Assembly (NCBI GenBank): GCA_017642895.1
Contig: JAEPON010000005.1
Location: forward strand, 1-64,000
DNA: 64,000 nucleotides
Origin: Roseitalea sp.
GTDB taxonomy: Bacteria > Pseudomonadota > Alphaproteobacteria > Rhizobiales > Rhizobiaceae
Reading direction: 5' to 3'
Part shown: piece by piece, positions 1 through 8,679 of the stretch
Layout of the letters: every line of letters starts with the position of its first letter
Position numbering within the stretch: the first letter of the stretch is position 1
Translations under genes and position numbers: made by a program
Notes under the pieces: generated by a model
Database searches by the model: none
Seen by the model: only the letters and a program-made list of their open reading frames with translations
What the model was told of the DNA's origin: nothing

Positions 1-29
1 GCCAGTGTTGCAAGTTTGCGTTGTGTCAT
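1..29 (-). CDS. amtB: Probable ammonium transporter AmtB, first 9 codons only
   Basis: Only the start of the gene lies in the window. Reading leftward from an ATG at position 29 gives MTQRKLATL before the edge. An AGGAG ribosome-binding site lies about 10 nt upstream of the ATG. It sits 31 nt downstream of the glnK stop in the same direction, the position that amtB occupies in the conserved glnK-amtB operon of proteobacteria. The identity is inferred from context. Too little protein is visible to prove it. Confidence 0.6.
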
Positions 30-60
30 GGGTGGAGAACTCCTGAATGGCGAAGCGGCG

Positions 61-399
61 TCACAGCGCTTCGGAATCGGTTTCGCCGGTGCGGATGCGC
101 ACCGCCTGGTCAATGGAGTGGACGAAGATCTTGCCGTCGCCGATCTGGCCGGTCTTGGCGGCTCCGGCGATGGCGTCCAGCACCTTGTCGATCATGTCGT
201 CGTCGACGACCAGTTCGATCTTCAGCTTGGGCAGGAAGCTGATCGCGTACTCGGCGCCGCGATAGATCTCGGTGTGTCCCTTCTGGCGCCCATAACCCTT
301 GACCTCGGTCACGGTCAGGCCCTGAACGCCCAGCCCGGTGAGCGCTTCGCGCACCTCGTCGAGCTTGAAGGGCTTGATGATAGCCATGACTATTTTCAT
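61..399 (-). CDS. glnK: Nitrogen regulatory protein PII (GlnK type)
   Basis: A 112-residue PII signal protein, the exact family length. PII trimers sense ATP/ADP and 2-oxoglutarate and, in their GlnK form, plug the AmtB ammonium channel when nitrogen is plentiful. The N-terminus MKIVMAIIKPFKLDEV is the standard PII opening, which fixes the start at 399 rather than at the upstream in-frame codon at 453. The T-loop carries Tyr51 in RGAEY, the uridylylation site. The C-terminal nucleotide-binding segment (TGQIGDGKIFV, VRIRTGE) is intact. The following gene is probably amtB. Upstream lie a TGCAC-N7-GTGCA NtrC site and a sigma-54-like promoter, so the operon is predicted to be induced by nitrogen limitation. 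Confidence 0.96.
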   Translation of the reverse strand: MKIVMAIIKPFKLDEVREALTGLGVQGLTVTEVKGYGRQKGHTEIYRGAEYAISFLPKLKIELVVDDDMIDKVLDAIAGAAKTGQIGDGKIFVHSIDQAVRIRTGETDSEAL

Positions 400-499
400 G
401 CGCTTGTCTTCCCCGTTTGCTTGCCGCAGCGGCACCATGCCGCCGGCGGACATGACAGCGCGCCGGCCCTATGGGCGCGCTGCATCGCACAATAAGGAA

Positions 500-515
500 T
501 CACACAGCGTGCCAG
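500..515 (-). promoter_or_regulatory. Probable sigma-54 promoter for glnK-amtB
   Basis: On the minus strand, CTGGCACG (-24 element) is followed by GTGAT at the -12 position. The -24 box matches the consensus perfectly. The -12 box differs from TTGCW at two positions. It lies about 100 nt upstream of the glnK start and about 75 nt downstream of a perfect NtrC site, the normal geometry for an enhancer-dependent promoter. Confidence 0.55.
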
Positions 516-588
516 TTTGGCAGGCTATTGAATTTAAACGGCTTTTTCTCTAATTGCCCGGAAAGCGGGCATGGCAGAGATCAACAGT

Positions 589-605
589 TGCACAAGGATT
601 GTGCA
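589..605. promoter_or_regulatory. NtrC enhancer-binding site
   Basis: The sequence TGCAC-AAGGATT-GTGCA is a perfect dyad with the half-sites and 7-nt spacing of the NtrC consensus. It lies between the 3' end of tesB and glnK, upstream of the sigma-54-like promoter. Nitrogen-regulated transcription of glnK is the expected role. Confidence 0.7.
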
Positions 606-628
606 GAATTGCCGTGTTGCCTGCTTTT

Positions 629-1495
629 TCAGCGCCTGCGCTGGCGGATCAGCCCCTCTTGGGCAACCGACGCCACGAGGACACCGTCCCGCGTATAGAG
701 CCCGCCACGGGTGAAACCCCGCGCGCCGGACGCATTGGGACTGTCCTGGGCATAGAGCAGCCAGTCATCGAGCTTGTGCGGGCGATGGAACCACATCGCA
801 TGATCAAGGCTCGCCACCTGAAGGTCCGGATCGAAGATCGCCCGGCCATGGGCAAACAAGGACGTGTCCAGCAGCGTCATGTCCGACAGATAGGCCAGAA
901 CGGCGGCCTGCAGCGCCCGGTTGTCGGGCACCGGGCCCGTCGCCCGAACCCAGACATGTTGCACCGGCGGCAGCTTCTCGCGGCTGACATAGTGGGTGAA
1001 CGAGACCGGCCGCAACTCGATCGGCCGTTCGCGCAGCCAGTAGCGGCGGATGTTCTCGGGCACCTTGTCGATGAAGCTCTCGATCAATTGGCTTTCGCCC
1101 ATCAGCGCCTCGGGCATCGGCACTTCCGGCGGCATCGGCATGAAATGGTCGAGCCCCGGCTCGTCATGCTGGAACGAGGCCGACAGCGAGAAGATGGCCT
1201 TGCCATCCTGCTCGGCGACAACGCGACGCGTGTTGAAGCTGCCGCCGTCGCGGATGCGGTCGACCGAATAGTCGATCGGGATCGCCGGATCGCCCGGCCG
1301 CATGAAATAGCAATGCAGCGAATGCACATGCCGCGCCGCATCGACCGTGCGCTGCGCGGCCACCAGCGCCTGGCCGATCACCTGCCCGCCGAACACGCGC
1401 TGCCAGCCCGATTGCGGGCTGCGGCCGGTGAACCGGTTCTCGCCCGCCTCATCCAGATCGAGGATCGACAGGACCTTTTGCATCGCTTGGGACAT
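629..1495 (-). CDS. tesB: Acyl-CoA thioesterase II
   Basis: A 288-residue protein close to E. coli TesB (286). It hydrolyses medium- and long-chain acyl-CoA to free fatty acid and CoA in the cytoplasm. It shows the double hot-dog layout: the N-terminal half has GWQRVFGGQVIGQAL and the segment HCYFMRPGDP, and the C-terminal half has YLSDMTLLDTSL and a closing VASVAQEGLIR with the Asp and Gln typical of the catalytic network. The open frame continues upstream to 2287, but that extension is antisense to the hydroxylase gene, so MSQAMQK at 1495 is taken as the start. It is divergent from the next gene across 120 bp. Confidence 0.93.
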   Translation of the reverse strand: MSQAMQKVLSILDLDEAGENRFTGRSPQSGWQRVFGGQVIGQALVAAQRTVDAARHVHSLHCYFMRPGDPAIPIDYSVDRIRDGGSFNTRRVVAEQDGKAIFSLSASFQHDEPGLDHFMPMPPEVPMPEALMGESQLIESFIDKVPENIRRYWLRERPIELRPVSFTHYVSREKLPPVQHVWVRATGPVPDNRALQAAVLAYLSDMTLLDTSLFAHGRAIFDPDLQVASLDHAMWFHRPHKLDDWLLYAQDSPNASGARGFTRGGLYTRDGVLVASVAQEGLIRQRRR

Positions 1496-1615
1496 GTCAG
1501 CTCGCTGGTCGGGGGATGATGGTAGCGCGCGGGTTTGCGCGACGTGTTGCCGCCTTGCTACAAGCGCGCGCATCAAGTCAAGTGACACACCCACCGGCGC
1601 TGAAAGGGCAGACCC

Positions 1616-2887
1616 ATGGCCAAGGCAAGCACGAAACCCGCGCGCGGCAGGGCGAAAAAGCCCGCCCTGCCCGACCGCTGCGACGTGTTCGTCGCCGGTG
1701 CCGGCTATGTCGGCCTTGCCACGGCGCTGTCGGTCGCAAGGGGTGCGCCGGACCTGTCGGTTGTCGTGGCCGATGCCGCGCCCGAGGGCGTTTGGGAGAA
1801 GGACGGCCGCGCATCGGCAATCGCGGCGGCTGCCTGCAAGATGCTCGAAGCGCTCGACTGCTGGGCGGCGCTCGTGCCGCACGCCCAGCCGATGACCGAG
1901 ATGATCGTTACCGACAGCCGCACCGCCGATCCGGTCCGGCCCGTGTTCCTGACCTTCGACGGCGATGTGGCGCCGGACGAGCCGTTCGCCCACATGCTGC
2001 CCAATGTCGAGATGAACCGCATATTGCGCCAGCGCTGCGCCGAAGCCGGCGTCAAGATCGTGCAGGGTGCCGGTGTCACAGGCTTTGAGCGCGACGGCGC
2101 GGTCACGCGGATCACGGCCGGCGGCGGCAACATGGTCGAAGCGCGGCTTCTGATCGCCTGTGACGGCGTCCGCTCGCGGCTGCGCGACATGGCCGGCATC
2201 AAGACCGTCCACTGGGATTACGGCCAGTCGGGCATCGTTGCCACCATTGCCCATGAGCGCCCGCACGAGGGCCGCGCCGAGGAACACTTCCTACCCGCCG
2301 GCCCGTTCGCCATCCTGCCGCTGACCGGCAACCGGTCGTCCATCGTCTGGACCGAATCGACCGAAAATGCCGAGCGGCTCCTGAAAGCCGATCCGTTCAC
2401 CTTCGAAATGGAACTCGAGCAGCGCTTCGGCCTCAAGCTCGGCGAACTGACCGTCGAGGACGGCCCGCGCGCCTATCCGCTCGGCCTGACGCTGGCGCGC
2501 GATTTCGTCGCCGAACGGTTCGCTTTGGCGGGCGACGCCGCCCACGGCATCCACCCGATCGCAGGGCAGGGCCTCAATCTGGGCTTCAAGGATGCCGCAG
2601 CGCTCGCCGAAACGGTGGTGGAAGCCCATCGCCTTGGCCAGGATGTCGGCGCGCTCGACGTTCTGGAGCGCTATCAGCGCTGGCGCCGCTTCGACACGGT
2701 GCAGATGGGCGTGACAACCGACGTCTTGAACCGGCTTTTTTCCAACGATCTGGCGCCGGTACGCGCCGTTCGCGATCTCGGGCTGGGCCTTGTCGACCGG
2801 ATGCCGCAACTCAAGAATTTCTTCATCCGGCAGGCCGCCGGCCTTGCGGGCCCCGCGCCGCGCCTGTTGCGCGGGGACCCGATCTGA
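1616..2887 (+). CDS. UbiH/UbiF/Coq6-family FAD monooxygenase
   Basis: A 423-residue flavoprotein aromatic-ring hydroxylase, most likely in ubiquinone biosynthesis. The dinucleotide fold VAGAGYVGLATALSV lies near residue 25, and the second FAD motif FALAGDAAHGIHPIAGQG near residue 300. Between them lies the expected DGxxSxxR-type segment CDGVRSRLR. An AAAGGG ribosome-binding site precedes the ATG. It ends 2 bp before the convergent creD gene. Which ring position it hydroxylates (UbiH, UbiF, UbiI or a broad-range UbiL/UbiM type) cannot be read from the sequence. Alphaproteobacteria often use one enzyme for more than one step. Confidence 0.88.
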   Translation: MAKASTKPARGRAKKPALPDRCDVFVAGAGYVGLATALSVARGAPDLSVVVADAAPEGVWEKDGRASAIAAAACKMLEALDCWAALVPHAQPMTEMIVTDSRTADPVRPVFLTFDGDVAPDEPFAHMLPNVEMNRILRQRCAEAGVKIVQGAGVTGFERDGAVTRITAGGGNMVEARLLIACDGVRSRLRDMAGIKTVHWDYGQSGIVATIAHERPHEGRAEEHFLPAGPFAILPLTGNRSSIVWTESTENAERLLKADPFTFEMELEQRFGLKLGELTVEDGPRAYPLGLTLARDFVAERFALAGDAAHGIHPIAGQGLNLGFKDAAALAETVVEAHRLGQDVGALDVLERYQRWRRFDTVQMGVTTDVLNRLFSNDLAPVRAVRDLGLGLVDRMPQLKNFFIRQAAGLAGPAPRLLRGDPI

Positions 2888-2889
2888 CA

Positions 2890-4278
2890 TCAGGCTTTGG
2901 CGGCTGGTGACCCGCCGGCCGACCAGTCGACCTTGCGGGTGCCGAACATCATCGCCGTGACGATGGCAAACGCGGCAATCCCGCCGGCCAGCAGCGCCGC
3001 CTCCTCAAGGCTGAGCACCAGATAAAGCGAGCCGTAGAGCAGCGCGAAGCCGCCAAACGCCGAGAACGCCCAGATGCGTCCCGAGAACAGTGTGGCCGTG
3101 AACCCGGCCACCACCACGCCGGTCGCGCCGGCCGCCATCGCATAGGCCGCCGCAAAACCGATCATTTCGGCAAGCGCGAGCAGCAGCACATAGAAGATGA
3201 TCATCATCAGCCCGGTCATCATGTAATGGGCCAGATGCATGCGGCCGCCCGACATCACCTCGATGGCGAAGATGACGAGAAACGCCGCGCCGACGAACAG
3301 GACGCCATATTTCACCGCGCGGTCGACGAAGCGGTAGAAATGCACCGGCTGATAGAGATCGACACCAAACTGCGCATCGGGGAAGGTCGCTAGCGGCGCT
3401 CCGCCTTCGGCGATCATCGCCGACGGGATCGACCGGGCCAGTTGCGGCACGGCCCAATGCGCCTCAAATCCCGCCTCCGAAACGGTCCGCGTCGCCGGCA
3501 GGAACGCGCCGGCAAAGCTCGGATGCGGCCAAGGCGATGTCAGCGTCACACGGGTTTCCGCGCCGACCGGCGAAAAGCGCAGCGTCTGCGATCCCTTGAA
3601 CGCCAGATCGAGCACGAACTCCGCCGGCGCGCCGCCATCAGCGAAACTGCCGGACAGATCGACCGGCACATGGAAGCCCGATTGCTGGGCGCCCGCGCCG
3701 ATGCCGAAGCCCGGAGAGGCACCGTCCAGCTCGTCGTCCCCGCTGATGATCGCGACCGTCTCGATGCCCTTGAGATCGCTGAGCGCCATGACCAGCTTGC
3801 CGCGCGTCCAGTCGGCCGCGACAACCGGCGGGGAGAGCGCATCGAGATCGGGCGCGCCGAACCGCGCACGGACGGTCAGGCGGGACTGGTAGACGATCGC
3901 CTCATGGATGCCGCGCTTGCGCCGTGCGGGATCGACCTGACCCGTTACGTCCAGCGCCTGCGGCGCAATCAGAAGCGTCCGCCCAACCCGCCGCTGCACC
4001 GTGCCGCCATTTTGGTCGCGCACATTGGAAAGGACCGTCACCGGCACCGCCAAAAGCGGCCCGGTCAGCGTCTGGCTGCCGCCCCATTGGGCACCGATCT
4101 CGGCCACCGCGCGGCGATAGTTCGCCTCGCGGTCCTGAACGAGCAGCCACACGGCGAAAAGCGGGATGCTAAGCGTGACGGCCAGAACACCCAGAACGAA
4201 GAACTTCGTCCCGAGACTCAGCCCGCCGGACCATCGTTTCGACGGTCCCGGCTGCTCCCATGTCCTCGTATCGGTCAT
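2890..4278 (-). CDS. creD: Inner-membrane protein CreD family
   Basis: A 462-residue membrane protein (E. coli CreD is 450). After a short cytoplasmic tail comes a membrane segment (residues about 25-45), a long periplasmic region with GAQWGGSQTLTGPLLAVPV, and then a cluster of about five membrane helices from around residue 320. The motif VDLYQPVHFYRFVDRAVKY before the helices is typical of the family. Two ATGs stand in tandem, and the AGGAGG site best fits the second one at 4278. In enterics CreD belongs to the CreBC regulon and affects envelope and beta-lactam responses. Here no creBC genes are adjacent, so its role is unknown. Confidence 0.88.
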   Translation of the reverse strand: MTDTRTWEQPGPSKRWSGGLSLGTKFFVLGVLAVTLSIPLFAVWLLVQDREANYRRAVAEIGAQWGGSQTLTGPLLAVPVTVLSNVRDQNGGTVQRRVGRTLLIAPQALDVTGQVDPARRKRGIHEAIVYQSRLTVRARFGAPDLDALSPPVVAADWTRGKLVMALSDLKGIETVAIISGDDELDGASPGFGIGAGAQQSGFHVPVDLSGSFADGGAPAEFVLDLAFKGSQTLRFSPVGAETRVTLTSPWPHPSFAGAFLPATRTVSEAGFEAHWAVPQLARSIPSAMIAEGGAPLATFPDAQFGVDLYQPVHFYRFVDRAVKYGVLFVGAAFLVIFAIEVMSGGRMHLAHYMMTGLMMIIFYVLLLALAEMIGFAAAYAMAAGATGVVVAGFTATLFSGRIWAFSAFGGFALLYGSLYLVLSLEEAALLAGGIAAFAIVTAMMFGTRKVDWSAGGSPAAKA

Positions 4279-4430
4279 CATCGCCCTCCTGATCGCGAAC
4301 CGAATGCAAACGGCTGCAACATTTGGTGACGGACAGGGCGACAATCGGTCGCAATGACGGCGCCCGATGGATCATTTGGTGACGGGATTGTGACCGGTCG
4401 ATATGTGCTTGAACGTGCGTTTCCAGCGCG

Positions 4431-5030
4431 TCAGGGCTGGGTCGCCAGACGCTCCATGCGCATGAAGGCCTCGGCCAGAACGGGCGGCTCGCCCAGCGCA
4501 TGGCCGAGCGCGATGCCGCCCTGCCAGTCACACACGATCGCGCGCGCCCGCGCCAGCGCCAGCGCCGGCCGCATGCCGGTTCGGCCCAGTTCGGCGGCGA
4601 TATGGCCGGTCAGCACGGTGAAACTGTGTGCCGCGCGCTGCGCCGCCTCCGGCGCTTCGTCGCGAAAATCCCGGCAGGCGCTGGCGATCGGGCAGCCATG
4701 GGCCAGCCGCGAGGCCTGCGACGCGCGCAGCCGGCCGACCAACGCTTTCAGCCGTCCGCGCGGATCATCGCTCTCGGCGGCGACCTCGTCGATCAGCGCT
4801 TCGGTCTGGCCGACGAACAGGTCGGCGACAGCCATGGCAAGGTCAGCCTTGGTCTTGTGGTAATAATAGACATTGCCGAGCGGCACGCCCGCCGCCGCCG
4901 CCACCTGCGCGATCGAACTGCCCGCATAGCCGCGCTTCCAGAACCGGTCTGCGGCGGCCTGAACGAGCGCTTCGCGCCGTGCGTCGCCGCGCTTCTGACG
5001 CTTCGTCGCCATTTCCTTCGCCGCGCTCAC
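4431..5030 (-). CDS. TetR-family transcriptional regulator
   Basis: A 199-residue regulator with an N-terminal helix-turn-helix ([19 protein letters not shown], residues about 43-61) and a ligand-binding domain containing HGCPIAS, common in the AcuR/NemR-like subgroup that senses electrophiles or small organic acids. The start is a GTG that overlaps the stop of the upstream Trm112-like gene (GTGA), indicating translational coupling. An internal ATG at 5012 is an alternative. No target operator was identified. Confidence 0.85.
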   Translation of the reverse strand: MSAAKEMATKRQKRGDARREALVQAAADRFWKRGYAGSSIAQVAAAAGVPLGNVYYYHKTKADLAMAVADLFVGQTEALIDEVAAESDDPRGRLKALVGRLRASQASRLAHGCPIASACRDFRDEAPEAAQRAAHSFTVLTGHIAAELGRTGMRPALALARARAIVCDWQGGIALGHALGEPPVLAEAFMRMERLATQP

Positions 5031-5299
5031 GAGGCCGGCTCGGCGTCGCCATTCTCGTCGCGCAGCGAGCGCGCCTCCGATGGCAAAAGGATCGGCACGC
5101 CGCCGCGGATCGGATAGGCAAGGCCGGCGGCTTCCGACACAAGTTCGTCGGCTTCGACATCATGTCGCAGCGGCTTTTTCGTCAGCGGACACACAAGAAG
5201 ATCGAGCAATTGCGGATCGATGCCGCCATGCGCATCGGTTTGCGCAGATGGCGATGGATCACCGGTCTCGGCCGGCTCGGTTTTGGGATCGTCGGTCAT
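5027..5299 (-). CDS. Trm112-like zinc-ribbon-derived protein (YcaR family)
   Basis: About 90 residues. The core [17 protein letters not shown] and [18 protein letters not shown] is the Trm112/YcaR fold, which in other organisms activates SAM-dependent methyltransferases. The first 35 residues are acidic and probably disordered. The start at 5299 (MTDDPKTEP) is chosen over the in-frame codon at 5332 because the upstream piece is not conserved in kind. It lies between the LON-domain gene (36 bp upstream) and the TetR gene, and all three probably form one transcription unit. Confidence 0.85.
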   Translation of the reverse strand: MTDDPKTEPAETGDPSPSAQTDAHGGIDPQLLDLLVCPLTKKPLRHDVEADELVSEAAGLAYPIRGGVPILLPSEARSLRDENGDAEPAS

Positions 5300-5335
5300 T
5301 GCGGGTTCCGGGAATCGGCCGGTTATCCGCAAAGC

Positions 5336-6007
5336 CTACTGCAATGTGCGGGCATAATCATCATTGTCGCGCGCCAGCGACATTTCGGTGATCGCCACCA
5401 GTGTTTCGGCGCGGCTCTTCAGGTCGGGCGCCTCGAGCAACGCCTGCTTCTCCGCCGGCCCGTAGGGCGACATGACCGACAGCGCGTTGACGAGCGCGGC
5501 ATTGTTGGCCTTGTTGACGCTGGCCCAGTCGGCCTCAAGCTGGTTGGCCTCCAGATAGTCGCGGAAGGCGGCCAGCAATTGCTCGCGATCGACATCGGTG
5601 CCCTCATCCTTGTCGGCCAGGTCGCCCGCGAACGGCGCGATGCGGCACTGCCGGAACGGCGTGGTCACCGACAATTCCTCGATGATCCGGAACCGGCAAA
5701 TCCCTTCCAGCGTGATCAGGCAGCGGCCGTCGCCGGTCTCGGAAAACGCGGTGACCCGGCCGAGGCACCCGATCTTGCACAGGTCGGGATTGTCCGCCTT
5801 TCCCCCCGCGCCGCCAAAGACCGGCTGCACCATGCCGATGACGCGGCTGCCCTTGAGCGCGGCATCGAACATGGCCAGATAGCGCGGCTCGAACAGGTTG
5901 AGCGGCAACTGGCTGCCAGGCAGCAAAAGTGCGCCCGAAAGCGGAAACACCGGCACCACCGCCGGAACGTCGTCGAGATCGCGATAGACCGTGTTGCCAG
6001 CCTGCAT
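5336..6007 (-). CDS. LON substrate-binding-domain protein
   Basis: About 223 residues consisting only of the LON N-terminal (PUA-like) domain. The signature VPVFPLSGALLLPGSQLPL is followed by NLFEPRYLAMFDAAL, then GCLGRVTAF and GICRFRIIEEL. No ATPase or protease domain follows. Stand-alone LON-domain proteins are common in alphaproteobacteria, usually beside a thioredoxin-like gene, as here. The biochemical role is unknown. The ATG at 6007 is preferred over the TTG at 6025. Confidence 0.88.
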   Translation of the reverse strand: MQAGNTVYRDLDDVPAVVPVFPLSGALLLPGSQLPLNLFEPRYLAMFDAALKGSRVIGMVQPVFGGAGGKADNPDLCKIGCLGRVTAFSETGDGRCLITLEGICRFRIIEELSVTTPFRQCRIAPFAGDLADKDEGTDVDREQLLAAFRDYLEANQLEADWASVNKANNAALVNALSVMSPYGPAEKQALLEAPDLKSRAETLVAITEMSLARDNDDYARTLQ

Positions 6008-6102
6008 GGGATCACCGCTGAACAATTGTGCGCTTCATGGCAGGTAAGATGGTGCAGCGGCGGCCGCCAGCAACCCCTGCACCGCCACCTGCCGCCGGAT
6101 CG

Positions 6103-7119
6103 TCAGCGGAACAGAAGGCTCGACAGCTTGCGCCGTGCCTTCACCGTCGCTGGATCGGTCTGGCCCCATGCTTCGAAGAATTTCAGCAGTTCGGCGCGCG
6201 CGCCGTCCTCGCGCCATTCCCGGTCGGCCTTCATGATCGCCAGAAGATGGTCTGCGGCCGCCTCGCGCTCGCCGCGCGCATTGAGGATCTGCGCCAGGTC
6301 GAAGCGGGCATCATGGTCGCTGTCATTTTCGGCCAGGCGTGCCTCGAGCGCCGCCGGATCGCCGATCTGCGCGACCTTTTCGGCAAGCTCCAGCCTGGTG
6401 CGCACGGCCGCAAGCTCCGGCGCCTCGCGGATTGGTTCGGGCGCCTGGTCGAGCATGTCGCGCGCCCGGTCGGGCTGGCCGTGATCGGCCATCAATCCGG
6501 CAATGCCGCCATAGGCGGCGGCGTTCTCCGGTTCCTGCTGCAGGACCATGGTGAAGAGCTGCGCGGCGCCGTTGACATCGCCCGCCGCAGCCGCCTCGGC
6601 CGCCTGGGCGAGCGCCTGTTCGATGGCCGCGCCCTGTGCGCCGCCGCCTGACTGCTTAACCAGCTTGTCGATGAAGGCATCGACCTGGCTTTCGCTCTGC
6701 GCGCCCATGAAGCCGTCGACCGGCTGGCCGTCAACGAAGGCGAGCACCGCCGGGATCGACTGGATTCCCATCTGACCGGGAATGGCCGGATGTTCATCGA
6801 TGTTCATCTTGACCAGCTTGACCTTGCCGCCGGCCTTCTGGACCGCGGCTTCGAGCGCCGGCGTCAACTGCTTGCACGGACCGCACCAGGGCGCCCAGAA
6901 GTCGATCAGCACAGGTTGGTTGCGCGATTCGGCTACAACGTCGGTCTGGAAGTCGGCGGTGGTCGTGTCCTTGATCAGCGCGCCGGGTGCAGCCCCGACG
7001 GGCGCACCGGCAGGTGCGTTCGCGGTCCCGTTGGCCGGCGTGGCGCCGAAATCCACCGTCTGGTTGCCATAGCTGCCGGCCGAACCGCCCGGCGCGAAGG
7101 GATTGTCGCTGTTGGTCAT
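6103..7119 (-). CDS. cnoX: Thioredoxin-TPR co-chaperone CnoX (YbbN)
   Basis: About 338 residues. An Ala/Gly/Pro-rich leader of about 50 residues precedes a thioredoxin domain with active site WAPWCGPCK and the cis-Pro segment IQSIPAVLAF. The C-terminal half is helical, with TPR-like repeats (GDVNGAAQLFTMVLQQEP, DLAQILNARGEREAA). In E. coli CnoX is a holdase that protects clients from overoxidation and passes them to GroEL. The CxxC is retained here, so redox activity is likely. Tandem ATGs occur at 7122 and 7119 with AAGG immediately upstream, so the exact start is uncertain. Confidence 0.9.
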   Translation of the reverse strand: MTNSDNPFAPGGSAGSYGNQTVDFGATPANGTANAPAGAPVGAAPGALIKDTTTADFQTDVVAESRNQPVLIDFWAPWCGPCKQLTPALEAAVQKAGGKVKLVKMNIDEHPAIPGQMGIQSIPAVLAFVDGQPVDGFMGAQSESQVDAFIDKLVKQSGGGAQGAAIEQALAQAAEAAAAGDVNGAAQLFTMVLQQEPENAAAYGGIAGLMADHGQPDRARDMLDQAPEPIREAPELAAVRTRLELAEKVAQIGDPAALEARLAENDSDHDARFDLAQILNARGEREAAADHLLAIMKADREWREDGARAELLKFFEAWGQTDPATVKARRKLSSLLFR

Positions 7120-7177
7120 CATCCTTGTCCCCGCATCGCGATGATGCGCTTTTGTACTGCTCATCCGGTGATCGGTG

Positions 7178-7696
7178 TTATGTCGCCTCCGGCGCGCTCA
7201 GATTCAAGATGGTGAAGGCGTGTCCGGTCGCTTCCACAAAACGCTTGAGATCGTCGCGCGCGATCGCGGTGGTGGCATCGTTGCGCAAGGGATGGCCGTT
7301 GATGATCTCGTGTTCCATCAATGCCTGATCGAAGATCAGCGTCACCCGGTGGTCTTTATCGTTGATGACCCCGAAACAGGTGACCGCGCCCGGCACGACG
7401 CCCAGAAGATCCATCAGCGCGTCCGGCTTTCCGAAAGAGACGCGGCCTTGCGCGCCGATCACCGTATGGATGCGCTTAAGATCGATCTCGGCCTCCTCTC
7501 CGACTGTCAAAAGGAAATAGCGGCCCTTCTTGTCTTTGAGGAAAAGGTTCTTGGTGTGCCCGCCCGGGATGGCGTCGCGCACCGCCTGGCTCTCGGCGAC
7601 GGTGAAGACCGGCGCATGCTCATGCGTGGTCGTCCCAATGACGAGATCGTCAAGAAAGGCAAGCAGCTCGGTGCTCGTTTTCGGCTGGTTGGTCAC
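7178..7696 (-). CDS. proX: Prolyl-tRNA editing protein ProX (YbaK domain)
   Basis: A 172-residue free-standing trans-editing enzyme that deacylates mischarged Ala-tRNA(Pro). The fold markers are HAPVFTVAES near the N-terminus, GGHTKNLFLKDKKGRYFLL with the conserved Lys, and PGAVTCFGVINDKDHRV near the middle, followed by HPLRNDATTAIARDDLKRF. The length matches the ProX/PrdX family. It is followed on the same strand by cnoX after 58 bp. Confidence 0.92.
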   Translation of the reverse strand: MTNQPKTSTELLAFLDDLVIGTTTHEHAPVFTVAESQAVRDAIPGGHTKNLFLKDKKGRYFLLTVGEEAEIDLKRIHTVIGAQGRVSFGKPDALMDLLGVVPGAVTCFGVINDKDHRVTLIFDQALMEHEIINGHPLRNDATTAIARDDLKRFVEATGHAFTILNLSAPEAT

Positions 7697-7946
7697 GGGG
7701 TCAAACGGCTCGATGACAGGTCAGGATCGTGCGCCGGAGCGCCGATCGGCCTTGTCGCGCATCGGCGCCGTCCTGACAAGGCCACCCGTGAGAACGGCCG
7801 GATATCGACCGTGGCCAGTGCCGGGATCGCGCAACATCGGCCGTCCGGCCGCCGATGCAAAACGCGGCAAAATCGCCGTCAAAATCCCCTTGCATTCGCA
7901 GGGGCCTTGCGGCATTAAGCGGCGGTTCGGCGCCGGCCGGACGTGA

Positions 7947-8021
7947 GCGGGCGTAGCTCAGGGGTAGAGCACAACCTTGCCAAGGTTGGGGTCGTGAGTT
8001 CGAATCTCATCGCCCGCTCCA
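7947..8021 (+). tRNA. tRNA-Gly (anticodon GCC)
   Basis: A full cloverleaf can be drawn. The acceptor stem GCGGGCG pairs with CGCCCGC, the D-arm contains AGCTCAGGGGTAGAGC, and the anticodon stem CAACC/GGTTG encloses the loop TTGCCAA (anticodon GCC). The T-arm has GTTCGAATC, the discriminator is T, and an encoded CCA ends at 8021. No integrase lies next to it. Confidence 0.97.
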
Positions 8022-8679
8022 AAAATTCTCGGTTGAAAAGAGACGGTTTCTCAGGCGCCTAGCGGCGATGTCCTGCGCGCGGGAGTTGTTGCGCTGTGGG
8101 ATCTTGGCCGGGTGCGGTTACGGCCCGGTTACACGTCCAAGTTTCCGTGAGCTTTAAGGCATTGAAAACGCGTACGAATTAGAAACGCAAACTTCCGGCG
8201 TTGATCTCGGTTTTGGGAGGCTTCTTGATTTCGCAGAGCCTCATCTTGCGGCCCAACCTCGCGGCTCGGGAGGATCGATCGTTGCATTGGGTCCGCCTCT
8301 CACGGCCAGAGGCAAGAGGCGAGCCCGAGACGCATGCGGATGAGGTTAGCCCCCCCCCCGCGAAGCAAGCCACGACCAAGGCCTTCGCGCAACCAAGATC
8401 GGTTCAACCGATTGCACGGCGGAGTTGGTAGCCTCCAGTGGAGCTGTTGTTCGCTGAAGATGCGAGCCCTGGTCGCGCCAAAGGCTGCAAATGTATGGAC
8501 CGACTGCGTTTCGCAAGAGAGAATTTGGCACGATAGCGGAGCGGACGTCGCCGATACGTATCCGGCCTTTGCGTCGATACGCGGATCATGACCTTGATGG
8601 GAACAGCAACACAAACCCCACCACCTCTGCCAATCGGAGACAGTCTTGCACTCATTCGAAAAAAGGTTTGGACTTCCAC
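8022..8679. other. Long spacer without recognisable genes
   Basis: 658 bp between tRNA-Gly and the 3' end of the autotransporter gene. Short open frames exist on both strands but none resembles a protein family or has a good ribosome-binding site. A homopolymer of ten C residues lies at 8350-8359. I see no convincing hairpin-plus-T terminator for the autotransporter gene here. Confidence 0.6.

Noticed and set aside
606..640. CAGCGC/GCGCTG hairpin at the end of tesB as a terminator
   Set aside because: On the tesB strand it is followed by A residues, not T residues, so it does not fit a Rho-independent terminator for that gene.
1498..2287. N-terminal extension of the tesB reading frame to 552 residues
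   Set aside because: The added residues are antisense to the UbiH-type hydroxylase and have no family similarity. TesB length is matched by the start at 1495.
3442..4329. Plus-strand open frame of 295 codons antisense to creD
   Set aside because: Its translation is Arg-rich with no domain. The minus-strand CreD reading is clear.
4628..6484. Long plus-strand open frame of 618 codons
   Set aside because: It is a GC-rich shadow of four well-supported minus-strand genes, with an Arg/Pro/Ala-rich translation typical of such shadows.
8350..8359. Run of ten C residues as a phase-variation tract
   Set aside because: It lies in non-coding DNA downstream of the autotransporter gene and not in a promoter or reading frame that it could switch.
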